From assembly GCA_019314105.1 (NCBI GenBank), contig JAFCZY010000109.1:1-6640 (forward strand): a DNA stretch of 6,640 nt, read 5' to 3'. This DNA is from Deltaproteobacteria bacterium. GTDB taxonomy: Bacteria > Desulfobacterota > Desulfobacteria > Desulfobacterales > Desulfobacteraceae. Below are positions 1-6,059 of the stretch, piece after piece. Each line of letters starts with the position of its first letter. Position 1 is the first letter of the stretch. A model generated the notes under the pieces. That model was not told the origin of the DNA. It saw only the letters and a list, made by a program, of their open reading frames with translations, and made no database searches. The translations under genes were made by a program, and so were the position numbers.

Positions 1-462
1 GGCAAAGGAACACAATTCAACGTCTATTTCCCCATAGAAAAAACTGCTTCTGAAAAACAGCGTACCCAACCTGAAGACCCTGTCCGGACCGGAACAGAGC
101 GAATCTTACTGATTGATGATGAAAAGGTCATCATTGCAATGGAAAAGCAGGTCTTAGAACGCTTGGGGTATAAAGTTACCTCATGTAACAGCAGCACTAA
201 AGCCCTTGAGACTTTTTGGGATAATCCCGACAAGTTTGACCTGGTCATCACTGATCTGGCAATGCCAAACATGCCGGGGGACAAACTGGCCGTTGCGTTG
301 ACCGAAATACGCTCCGATATCCCCATACTGCTCTGCACCGGGTTCAGTGAAACCATGTCTGAAGAAAAGGCGGCATCTCTGGGCATTAAGGGCTTTCTAT
401 TGAAGCCGATTGTGATGAAGGATCTTTCCCATAAAATACGGGAAGTGCTGGATAAAAATTAA
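1..462 (+). CDS. Hybrid sensor histidine kinase, C-terminal part (ATPase end + receiver domain), 5' truncated
   Basis: The reading frame is open from base 1 to the TAA at 460-462, giving the last 153 residues of a longer protein. It opens with GKGTQFNVYFP, which matches the final glycine-rich box and last strand of a HATPase_c kinase domain. A linker of about 22 residues (roughly 13-34) follows, then a receiver domain from about residue 35 to the end. Receiver landmarks are all present: the acidic pair D39-D40, phospho-acceptor D85 in VITDLAMPNMPG, switch threonine T113 in LLCTGF, and conserved lysine K135 in LLKP. The protein is therefore a kinase whose own receiver can take the phosphate, either for onward phosphorelay or for feedback. 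There is no output domain after the receiver. The signal and partner cannot be told because the sensor half lies outside the window. An internal ATG at 139 would cut off the acidic pair, so it is not the real start. Very confident as to family. Confidence 0.93.
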   Translation, partial: GKGTQFNVYFPIEKTASEKQRTQPEDPVRTGTERILLIDDEKVIIAMEKQVLERLGYKVTSCNSSTKALETFWDNPDKFDLVITDLAMPNMPGDKLAVALTEIRSDIPILLCTGFSETMSEEKAASLGIKGFLLKPIVMKDLSHKIREVLDKN

Positions 463-527
463 AATGATGGAATGATGGCCGTTTTGCCGGTAAAATCTTT
501 GGCCGAGTTAAAGGAAGCCATAAGTAT
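463..527. other. Convergent intergenic gap, no clear terminator
   Basis: These 65 bases separate the stop of the kinase gene from the stop of the convergent transporter gene. A short direct repeat, ATGATGG twice, lies at 464-478, and GGCC occurs at 477-480 and 501-504. The two GGCC copies could pair across a 20-nt loop, but no U-tract follows on either strand, so I do not call a Rho-independent terminator. Confidence 0.5.
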
Positions 528-1724
528 TCATAGGGCTGGTTTTATAAAAGTTTTCTTGTCCACTACTATCCAGAAACCAAGGGTTCCGGTGAGCATGATG
601 AGAGTTCCGCAGGGGAAAGACAGCCTTAAGCTTAAATAATCCATGGCAAACCCGGCCACCAGTGAGCCTGTCAGCATCCCCAGACTGTGAGCAACGGTTA
701 TGACGGAGATGACTGATCCCATGGCTTTTTTCTCATCCCCCTTAATGACTGCATACGCCATGATTGCCGGCATGGAAATACCGCCGCCGACGCCAAATAT
801 TGAAACGGCAATCACCAGATCATAAAAAGAAGATGCCCAGAACGGCAAGACCATCCCAATGGTTGAAATGATGCCACCGGATAGGATCAATATCATTTTA
901 TTTGTTCTGTCTGCAGCATATCCCATGGGAAGCTGAAGCAGTCCTGATACAAACACCCCCAGCATGACCAGCACACCGATCAATGAACTGGAAAGACCAA
1001 ATTCAGTATCTGCAAATACCGGAAGAAAACACCATATCACTCCGATACAGGCTGTATAAGCATATCGGAAAATAAAAATAGCAATAATATCTTTGTCTTT
1101 TAAAAAATTTGACCATGACATCGTTTTATGGTGTTTGTTTTTTATTTTTTCTCTGGAGACAGGCGGTAAAAAAAAAAAGCATAAAAAAAGGCCAATACCT
1201 GACAATAGACCCATACAGATGAACGCAGCATCCAGAGACCAGATATCTTTGATCCCGCCTCCCATCAAAGGTCCCAGGCTCAGGCTTAAAAACATGGATA
1301 GGTTAAACAATCCCATAGAATATCCTTCCGAGCCTTCGGGTGTTATTTCCCCCACATATGCCTGAACCACCGGCATAATCATGGCAGATGCGGCCCCCTG
1401 AATAAACCTTAACAGAATCAATGTTTCCACAGTTTCAGAAAACACAAAGGCGATAGAAATCAATGTATAAGCAGCCAAGCCGCCTATAATAAAGGGTTTT
1501 CGACCTTTTTGATCGGACAATCTTCCGAAAACAGGTAAAAGAAAGGTTCTGGAAATAGAAAAGGAGGCAAATATCATCCCCACATACATCCCGGTAGCCC
1601 CCAGATCATTGGCATAGACAGGAAGAAGCGGCACAACGATTCCCACTCCTGTAACGGTTGTAAACATGGCAAAAAACAGGGTTATAAATATCCCTTTATG
1701 ATGTGTAGGAATCAGGACAAACAT
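528..1724 (-). CDS. MFS transporter, 12-TM drug:H+ antiporter type
   Basis: A 398-residue inner-membrane protein with about twelve hydrophobic segments and a basic central loop near residues 188-210, the usual size and layout of the DHA1-like major facilitator family. Motif A lies between TM2 and TM3 (G67-RLSDQKGR-K76) with a degenerate repeat in the second half (G268-YAADRTN-K276). R106-FIQG-G110 fits motif B, and G151-PLMGG-G156 in TM5 fits motif C, which is associated with proton-coupled antiporters. The likely role is proton-driven export of a drug or metabolite; the substrate cannot be read from sequence. The ATG at 1722-1724 lies 13 nt inside the end of the helicase gene and has only a weak ribosome site (CAAGA just upstream), so translation may be coupled to the helicase. 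The next methionine, M20, would cut TM1, so the first start is preferred. TM6 is encoded across an 11-base T run (coding strand), noted separately. Confidence 0.9.
   Translation of the reverse strand: MFVLIPTHHKGIFITLFFAMFTTVTGVGIVVPLLPVYANDLGATGMYVGMIFASFSISRTFLLPVFGRLSDQKGRKPFIIGGLAAYTLISIAFVFSETVETLILLRFIQGAASAMIMPVVQAYVGEITPEGSEGYSMGLFNLSMFLSLSLGPLMGGGIKDIWSLDAAFICMGLLSGIGLFLCFFFLPPVSREKIKNKHHKTMSWSNFLKDKDIIAIFIFRYAYTACIGVIWCFLPVFADTEFGLSSSLIGVLVMLGVFVSGLLQLPMGYAADRTNKMILILSGGIISTIGMVLPFWASSFYDLVIAVSIFGVGGGISMPAIMAYAVIKGDEKKAMGSVISVITVAHSLGMLTGSLVAGFAMDYLSLRLSFPCGTLIMLTGTLGFWIVVDKKTFIKPAL
1168..1178. repeat. Homopolymer run of 11 A inside the transporter gene
   Basis: Eleven consecutive A on the + strand are read as eleven T on the coding strand and encode part of the CFFFL stretch in TM6 of the MFS transporter (about residues 181-185). 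A 7-A run follows at 1183-1189. Runs of this length are prone to replication or transcription slippage, and a single-base change would truncate the protein in its middle. In this window the frame is intact. Confidence 0.9.
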
Positions 1725-3574
1725 TCTTGAATCTGACCAATAAACCGGCTTGGTGTTGCAAATTCACCTTTCCTGTAACTGGCATGTGTCAGGTATAAAA
1801 ATCTTTCAGCCCGTGTCATTGCCACATACATCAGGCGCCTTTCCTCGAAAACAGCATTATCTCCCGCATCAATTGACCGCCAATGGGGAAAGAGGCGCTC
1901 TTCGCATCCCACAATAAATACGGTATCATATTCCAGTCCTTTGGCTGAATGAATGGTGAGAAGGGAGACCCCGGATGAATCAAGATCATCCTCATCATCC
2001 TTGTCTTCTCTGATCAAGGCTGCCTCTTCAAGATATTCCAAAAGATCATCCTTGGCTCTTGCCGTATAAATCAATTGTTCAATGTTTTCTTTTTTTGAAA
2101 CAAACTCTGCTTTTGTTTTTGTTTTTTTCTCCAGATATTCAAAATAGTTAGTTCTTTCTATAACAATTTCCATGGCCCGGGCAGGTGCCATATCCGTTAT
2201 TTCATCCAGAATCTCAAGAACCTGTGAAAGATTTTCATGAATCTTTTTGCTTAACACCCGATCTTTGACCATGATTCTTGCGGCATCCTGAAGACTTGTC
2301 CCTTCTGTTCTTATGTCTGCTATTCTTTTAATCATTGCCGGCCCGATGCCCCTTTTGGGTGTATTGGCAATCCGTTCAAACGAAACATCATCATTGGAAA
2401 AGAATGCCGCACTCAGGTAGGAATTAATATCCAGAATTTCCATTCTTTCAAAAAATCCCTGTGAGCCTTTCAAACTATAAGGTATCTGGTATGCTCTGAA
2501 AATTTTTTCAAAAGGAAGAGAACAAAATTTTGTTCTGTACACCACTGCTATTTTATCAAAACCAATACCCTGTCCCTTTCGGTTTAATCCCTTAATTCTT
2601 TTCGCAACCCATTCAGCTTCATAAAAATCCGACATAAAATCATAAATTTCAACCACACCGCCTTTTTTTTTGGAAAAACACTTCTTATCCATCTTATCAG
2701 GGTTATAATCAATTAAATCATTTGCCACCTGGACGATTTCATTTGCAGATCGATAGTTTTCCTCAAGCCTGAAAATTTTTGAATTCTTGTATTTATCAGG
2801 AAACCCTAAAAAATGGTTTACATTGGATCCCCGGAAGCCATAAACCGCCTGCCAGTCATCTCCCACGCAGAAAAGATTCTGGTGTTCGCCCAAAAGCAGA
2901 TTGGTTAACTCTTCCTGAAGGTTATTGGTATCCTGATATTCATCCACAAGAATATAGGAAAAATACTTTCGGTAATACTCACGGATTTCTGCATGATCTC
3001 TTAATAAATCCCTTGTCTTCAAAAGGATATTATCAAAATCCACACTGTTCATTTCTTTTAAACGGTTTTCATATTGCGTAAAGAGATCTTCCATTTTGAT
3101 ATTGAAAAATCCGGGTTTTAAATCAAAATATTTTCCTGGGTTCCCAAAATTTTTAGCCCTTGAAATAGCGGATAAAATTTTATTGGCATGTTTTTTTTCA
3201 ATATTATTTTTTACACAGAGTTCTTTGGCCAGTTTTTGCTGCTGGTAGACTGAAAACACCAGTATGGGTGATGCATATCCTGCTTTCTCACAATGACGTT
3301 TTAAAATCATCAGGCAGGCTGAATGATAGGTTCTCACCCATTGAAAGCTTTGAAAACCAAGCCCTGTCATCTCAATAAGCCGAGATTTCATCTCGCCGGC
3401 AGCTTTGTTGGTAAAGGTGATGGTAAGAATCCTTTTAGGATCATGGCCCAGATTCACAAGGTGTGAAAACTTGGCTGTTAAGGTTCTGGTTTTACCTGAA
3501 CCGGCTCCCGCAACAACAAGTGCCGGGGAGCCGGTATGATTTACTGCATCCTGCTGCTGTACCGATAATTCCAT
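1712..3574 (-). CDS. UvrD/Rep/PcrA-type superfamily 1A DNA helicase
   Basis: A 620-residue ATP-dependent 3'-5' DNA helicase of the UvrD/Rep/PcrA group, expected to act in the cytoplasm in repair, replication restart or clearing proteins from DNA. Motifs appear in order: Q motif LSVQQQDAV (3-11), Walker A GAGSGKT (23-29), Ia TFTNKAA (53-59), TYHS (82-85), Walker B DEYQD (211-215), motif III VGDDWQAVYGFRG (237-249), IV ENYRS (272-276), V TIHSAKGLEYD (540-550) and VI VAMTRAER (584-591). Motif III reads GDDWQ where PcrA/UvrD usually have GDADQ. An acidic patch sits at 523-531. It is shorter than typical PcrA or UvrD (over 700 residues) and stops soon after motif VI, so it lacks the usual C-terminal extension. 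TAA occurs three codons before the ATG, fixing this as the first possible ATG start, though no good Shine-Dalgarno is seen. I do not assign uvrD, rep or pcrA because the protein may be a paralogue. Confidence 0.94.
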   Translation of the reverse strand: MELSVQQQDAVNHTGSPALVVAGAGSGKTRTLTAKFSHLVNLGHDPKRILTITFTNKAAGEMKSRLIEMTGLGFQSFQWVRTYHSACLMILKRHCEKAGYASPILVFSVYQQQKLAKELCVKNNIEKKHANKILSAISRAKNFGNPGKYFDLKPGFFNIKMEDLFTQYENRLKEMNSVDFDNILLKTRDLLRDHAEIREYYRKYFSYILVDEYQDTNNLQEELTNLLLGEHQNLFCVGDDWQAVYGFRGSNVNHFLGFPDKYKNSKIFRLEENYRSANEIVQVANDLIDYNPDKMDKKCFSKKKGGVVEIYDFMSDFYEAEWVAKRIKGLNRKGQGIGFDKIAVVYRTKFCSLPFEKIFRAYQIPYSLKGSQGFFERMEILDINSYLSAAFFSNDDVSFERIANTPKRGIGPAMIKRIADIRTEGTSLQDAARIMVKDRVLSKKIHENLSQVLEILDEITDMAPARAMEIVIERTNYFEYLEKKTKTKAEFVSKKENIEQLIYTARAKDDLLEYLEEAALIREDKDDEDDLDSSGVSLLTIHSAKGLEYDTVFIVGCEERLFPHWRSIDAGDNAVFEERRLMYVAMTRAERFLYLTHASYRKGEFATPSRFIGQIQECLS

Positions 3575-3589
3575 AAGACTTTAATATAA

Positions 3590-3652
3590 CGGGGTCGGGC
3601 TTGGCTTGTTGGCTTATTTGAATAATAAGCCAACAAGCCAAGCCTGACCCTG
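3590..3652. repeat. Long near-perfect inverted repeat (27-bp arms, 5-nt loop)
   Basis: Arms at 3592-3618 and 3624-3650 are reverse complements over 27 bases with one exception (3597 G opposite 3645 T), around the loop TGAAT at 3619-3623. The stem can be lengthened by a G-T pair (3591/3651) and a C-G pair (3590/3652). The mismatch is G-U in a + strand RNA but A-C in a - strand RNA. The outer end reads GGGGTCGGGCTTG on one side and, on the other strand, AGGGTCAGGCTTG. Arms contain GGCTT three times. It begins 4 nt after the mutase stop and ends about 15 nt before the helicase start. No U-tract follows on either strand, so it is not a classical intrinsic terminator. The GGGTCAGG-type ends resemble palindromic REP-like or MITE-like elements I recall from deltaproteobacteria, an unverified resemblance. 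Confidence 0.93.
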
Positions 3653-3655
3653 GGG

Positions 3656-3684
3656 ATTATATCTCCTCGATAATGGTTTTTAAA
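3656..3684 (-). promoter_or_regulatory. Possible internal sigma70-type promoter for the helicase
   Basis: On the - strand a perfect TATAAT (3656-3661) overlaps the mutase stop codon, with TTTAAA (3679-3684, four of six matches to TTGACA) 17 nt upstream. Transcription would begin near 3649, at the very foot of the long hairpin, so a helicase mRNA would carry the hairpin at its 5' end. The TATAAT is partly made by the final Ile and stop codons of the mutase and could be coincidental. Confidence 0.3.
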
Positions 3685-5021
3685 ACAGATTCAATATCTT
3701 CTCTTATTTCATCCAGTCTTTTCTCAGTCAACGCTTCGAATCGAAGAACCAGGGCCGGCTGGGTGTTGGATGCCCTGACAAGCCCCCATCCGTCATCATA
3801 CACTGCTCTTAACCCGTCAATATCAATCACATCCTGTTTCGCCTTAAAATGGGCAACAATTTTTTCTACGACTTTAAATTTAATATCATCCGGGCAATCT
3901 ACACGGATCTCAGGTGTTGTAAAGGTTTCGGGAAGATCTTCGATGAGTTCGTCAACGCCCAGACCTGTATCCGCCATAATTTCAAGCAGGCGACAGGTGG
4001 CATAGAGAGCATCGTCAAATCCCAGATATCTATCCTTAAAGAACATATGCCCGCTCATTTCACCGGCCAGAGCTGCGTTTTCCTCTTTCATTTTCTTTTT
4101 GATCAACGAATGACCTGTTTTCCACATGATGGCGTTGCCGCCATGATTCCGGATATCATCATACATGACCATGGAACACTTCACTTCAGAGATAAACGTC
4201 GCCCCGGGATTTCGTTGAAGAATTTCCCTGGCATAGACCACCATGAGCTGGTCCCCATAGATCACCCCACCGTTTTTATCCACGACACCTATTCTGTCGG
4301 CATCTCCATCATATCCTACCCCCAGATCAAGACGTTTCTCTTTCACCAGTTTTATCAAGTCGAGAAGATTCTTTTTTTGAGTGGGATCTGCTTCATGATT
4401 GGGAAAGGTCCCATCCATATCGCAATAAATATCATGTACCTCACACCCCAAATCTTTCAATACCGAAAGAGCCGTGATCCCTCCGGTACCATTGCCAGCA
4501 TCAATCCCGATCTTCATGGGTCGTTTTATGTTGATATTATTTAAAATATATTCTTTATACGGCGTAATGACATCTTTTGGGGTCACCTTGCCATGGCCTT
4601 GCACATATTGCTTTTTTTCAACAATACTGCGAATATCCTGTAACCCTTGGCTATGAATGGAATCTGTGCCGCTCAGAAGTTTAAACCCGTTATATTCGGG
4701 TGGATTGTGGCTTGCTGTCACCATGGCGCCGCCTTCAAGGTTCAGATACTGTATGGAAAAATAAAGCACGGGTGTCGGACAAATGCCGATATCAATAACA
4801 TCACACCCCGTGGAGGTGATTCCCTGGATAAACAATTGAGCAAATTTTTCAGACGTCTGCCTGCAATCTCTTCCAACAGAGACTATTTTTTTATTCTGCT
4901 GGTTTAAAAGGCTGCCATACGCTTTGCCAATGCCGACCACATCCTCTTCTAAAATATCCCTGCCCACAACACCTCTTATGTCATATTCTCTGAAAATTCC
5001 CGAATTTATCATCGAAGTCAT
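3657..5021 (-). CDS. Phosphomannomutase/phosphoglucomutase (AlgC/ManB type)
   Basis: A 454-residue cytoplasmic alpha-D-phosphohexomutase, close to the usual length of AlgC-type enzymes. It interconverts hexose 6-phosphate and hexose 1-phosphate (mannose and/or glucose) through a phosphoserine and a bisphosphate intermediate, feeding GDP-mannose or UDP-glucose for envelope polysaccharide. All four active-site loops are visible: catalytic S104 in TASHNP, the Mg-binding loop DGDADR (D238, D240, D242), the sugar-recognition loop GEMSGH (E321, S323) and the phosphate-binding loop RASNTQP (417-423). The N-terminal GIFREYDIRG is also typical. The gene starts 10 nt after the uppP stop, with a strong GGAGG at the junction, so the two genes are very probably one operon. 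The start is slightly uncertain: the first ATG is only 4 nt from GGAGG, while M4 is 13 nt away. Whether mannose or glucose is preferred cannot be read from these motifs. Confidence 0.95.
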   Translation of the reverse strand: MTSMINSGIFREYDIRGVVGRDILEEDVVGIGKAYGSLLNQQNKKIVSVGRDCRQTSEKFAQLFIQGITSTGCDVIDIGICPTPVLYFSIQYLNLEGGAMVTASHNPPEYNGFKLLSGTDSIHSQGLQDIRSIVEKKQYVQGHGKVTPKDVITPYKEYILNNINIKRPMKIGIDAGNGTGGITALSVLKDLGCEVHDIYCDMDGTFPNHEADPTQKKNLLDLIKLVKEKRLDLGVGYDGDADRIGVVDKNGGVIYGDQLMVVYAREILQRNPGATFISEVKCSMVMYDDIRNHGGNAIMWKTGHSLIKKKMKEENAALAGEMSGHMFFKDRYLGFDDALYATCRLLEIMADTGLGVDELIEDLPETFTTPEIRVDCPDDIKFKVVEKIVAHFKAKQDVIDIDGLRAVYDDGWGLVRASNTQPALVLRFEALTEKRLDEIREDIESVLKTIIEEI

Positions 5022-5025
5022 ACTA

Positions 5026-5030
5026 CCTCC
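5026..5030 (-). promoter_or_regulatory. Strong Shine-Dalgarno for the phosphohexomutase
   Basis: The - strand reads GGAGG followed by TAGT and ATG. It lies in the 10-nt gap after the uppP stop codon, so ribosomes finishing uppP would be positioned to start the mutase. Spacing is short (4 nt) to the first ATG and long (13 nt) to the second, in-frame ATG at 5010-5012. Confidence 0.8.
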
Positions 5031-5031
5031 A

Positions 5032-5859
5032 TTAGAAAATTTTTGATAAAAGGACGAGTGACCCTATAAGCCAGCAATACGGAGCAAACAGATGGAATCT
5101 GCCCGAATGAACCAAAGTCAAGAGTATTTTTAACGCAACTAAACCGGTTATAAATGAGGCAATTGTAGCATATATGATCACAGGGTCAATGATTAGACCG
5201 CCGTTTATCATGTCTTTTATACTCAAAACTTGCGCCCCCAATATGGCGGGAATTGATAATAAAAAAGAAAATTTAGCGGCGGTATGCCGGTCAAGCCCCA
5301 AAAACATCCCAACAGCAATGGTGGTTCCCGACCGGGAAATACCGGGGATAACAGCAATGCCCTGACTTATCCCTATAAAAAAGGCTTTTTTAATACCAAA
5401 CCGGTGCTTTATATTTTCACTATAATAATAATTTCGGGAAACCCACAGAATCGTTCCTGTCAGAATCAACATAACTCCCACCAGAAGTTCTGAAGTAAAC
5501 AAAATATGTTCAAATTGTTTTAAAATAAGCCCGATGATGGCAGTTGGAATCGAACCAATCACAATCAAACCTGCCAGTTGAAGATTTTTATCTTCTTTTA
5601 TCAAATGAGAAACCGGTTTAAAGGCAACTGCCTTTAAAAAAAAACCGAACAGAGACGAAAGCATGGCCGAAATATCAGAAAAATAGACTACCAGAACTGC
5701 CAGAAGTGTTCCCACATGAACGCTGATATCAAATGTCAGTTGGGATTGGGTTATTCCGAAAAAAATCTGTCCCAATACAAGATGCCCGGAACTGCTTACC
5801 GGTAAAAATTCCGTAAGTCCTTGTATAATGCCAAGAATAATTCCCTGATGGTATTCCAT
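5032..5859 (-). CDS. uppP: Undecaprenyl-diphosphate phosphatase (BacA/UppP family)
   Basis: A 275-residue polytopic inner-membrane enzyme, the normal length of the family, with about eight hydrophobic segments. It removes one phosphate from undecaprenyl diphosphate, recycling the lipid carrier for peptidoglycan and other envelope polymers; overproduction of family members gives bacitracin resistance. Both signature regions are present. The first is Q13-GLT-E17 (the (E/Q)xxxE motif) followed by FLPVSSSGHL with S23 and H26. The second is PGISRSGTT (172-180), containing the conserved catalytic arginine R176. The ATG at 5857-5859 gives the canonical N-terminus a few residues before the first motif; only a weak purine-rich ribosome site (AAGAAA) lies upstream. 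It is the first gene of the - strand cluster and is followed 10 nt later by the phosphohexomutase, consistent with an envelope-precursor role. Confidence 0.96.
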   Translation of the reverse strand: MEYHQGIILGIIQGLTEFLPVSSSGHLVLGQIFFGITQSQLTFDISVHVGTLLAVLVVYFSDISAMLSSLFGFFLKAVAFKPVSHLIKEDKNLQLAGLIVIGSIPTAIIGLILKQFEHILFTSELLVGVMLILTGTILWVSRNYYYSENIKHRFGIKKAFFIGISQGIAVIPGISRSGTTIAVGMFLGLDRHTAAKFSFLLSIPAILGAQVLSIKDMINGGLIIDPVIIYATIASFITGLVALKILLTLVHSGRFHLFAPYCWLIGSLVLLSKIF

Positions 5860-5906
5860 ATTTTATCAATTTTCTTATTGTTCATTCAATTTTCGTAAAC
5901 AGCATT

Positions 5907-5935
5907 CGTATATAATTCTTAAGCCTTAATTGCAA
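5907..5935 (-). promoter_or_regulatory. Candidate sigma70-type promoter of the uppP operon
   Basis: On the - strand TTGCAA (5930-5935, four of six matches) and TATACG (5907-5912, four of six) are separated by exactly 17 nt. Transcription would begin near 5900, leaving a leader of about 40 nt before uppP. The match is moderate and AT-rich sequence produces such hits readily. Confidence 0.35.
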
Positions 5936-5950
5936 GATAATAAAGAAAAG

Positions 5951-5979
5951 TTGATTTCATGTCCACTTTCCTGTAAAAG
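5951..5979 (+). promoter_or_regulatory. Candidate promoter of the VWA lipoprotein gene
   Basis: TTGATT (5951-5956) and TAAAAG (5974-5979) are 17 nt apart, each matching the sigma70 consensus at four of six positions. The leader would be about 75 nt. TATATT at 5989-5994 with TTTCCT 16 nt upstream is a weaker alternative. Confidence 0.28.
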
Positions 5980-6044
5980 ATAGATTAGTATATTTCAGCT
6001 CAGATATTTTTTTAGTAAAACACCACTTAAAGACCCAACAACAA

Positions 6045-6050
6045 AAGGAG
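6045..6050 (+). promoter_or_regulatory. Shine-Dalgarno of the VWA lipoprotein gene
   Basis: AAGGAG lies 9 nt before the ATG at 6060-6062. This good ribosome site, together with the signal peptide that starts immediately at this ATG, fixes the start of the gene. Confidence 0.85.
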
Positions 6051-6059
6051 AAAAGAAAC

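Larger units (their letters stand above)
5860..6059. other. Divergent AT-rich intergenic promoter region
   Basis: This 200-nt stretch separates uppP (-) from the VWA lipoprotein gene (+), and must hold the start signals for both. It is clearly richer in A and T than the genes around it. Candidate promoters are listed separately for each direction. An open frame on the - strand from the lipoprotein gene into this region is a shadow of that gene and shows no protein-like features. I see no operator palindrome or riboswitch that I can defend. Confidence 0.7.

Noticed and set aside
24..386. 120-codon open frame on the - strand opposite the kinase receiver domain
   Set aside because: Antisense to a complete receiver domain with all conserved residues; low-complexity serine-rich translation typical of a shadow.
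476..505. Possible terminator between the convergent kinase and transporter genes
   Set aside because: Only 4-bp GGCC pairing across a 20-nt loop, and no U-tract on either strand.
3590..3652. Reading the long hairpin as a CRISPR unit or an attachment site
   Set aside because: There is only one copy in the window, no spacer-repeat periodicity, and no integrase or tRNA nearby.
3849..4544. 231-codon open frame on the + strand within the phosphohexomutase gene
   Set aside because: Entirely antisense to a gene with all four active-site motifs; its protein has no family resemblance, so it is a shadow frame.
5325..5338. Palindrome TTCCCG-AC-CGGGAA
   Set aside because: It falls on the codons of the conserved PGISRSG active-site motif of UppP and is most simply a by-product of coding.
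5911..5916. Perfect TATAAT on the + strand upstream of the lipoprotein gene
   Set aside because: No acceptable -35 element lies 16-18 nt upstream, and it is about 145 nt from the start codon; it overlaps the - strand promoter candidate in AT-rich sequence.
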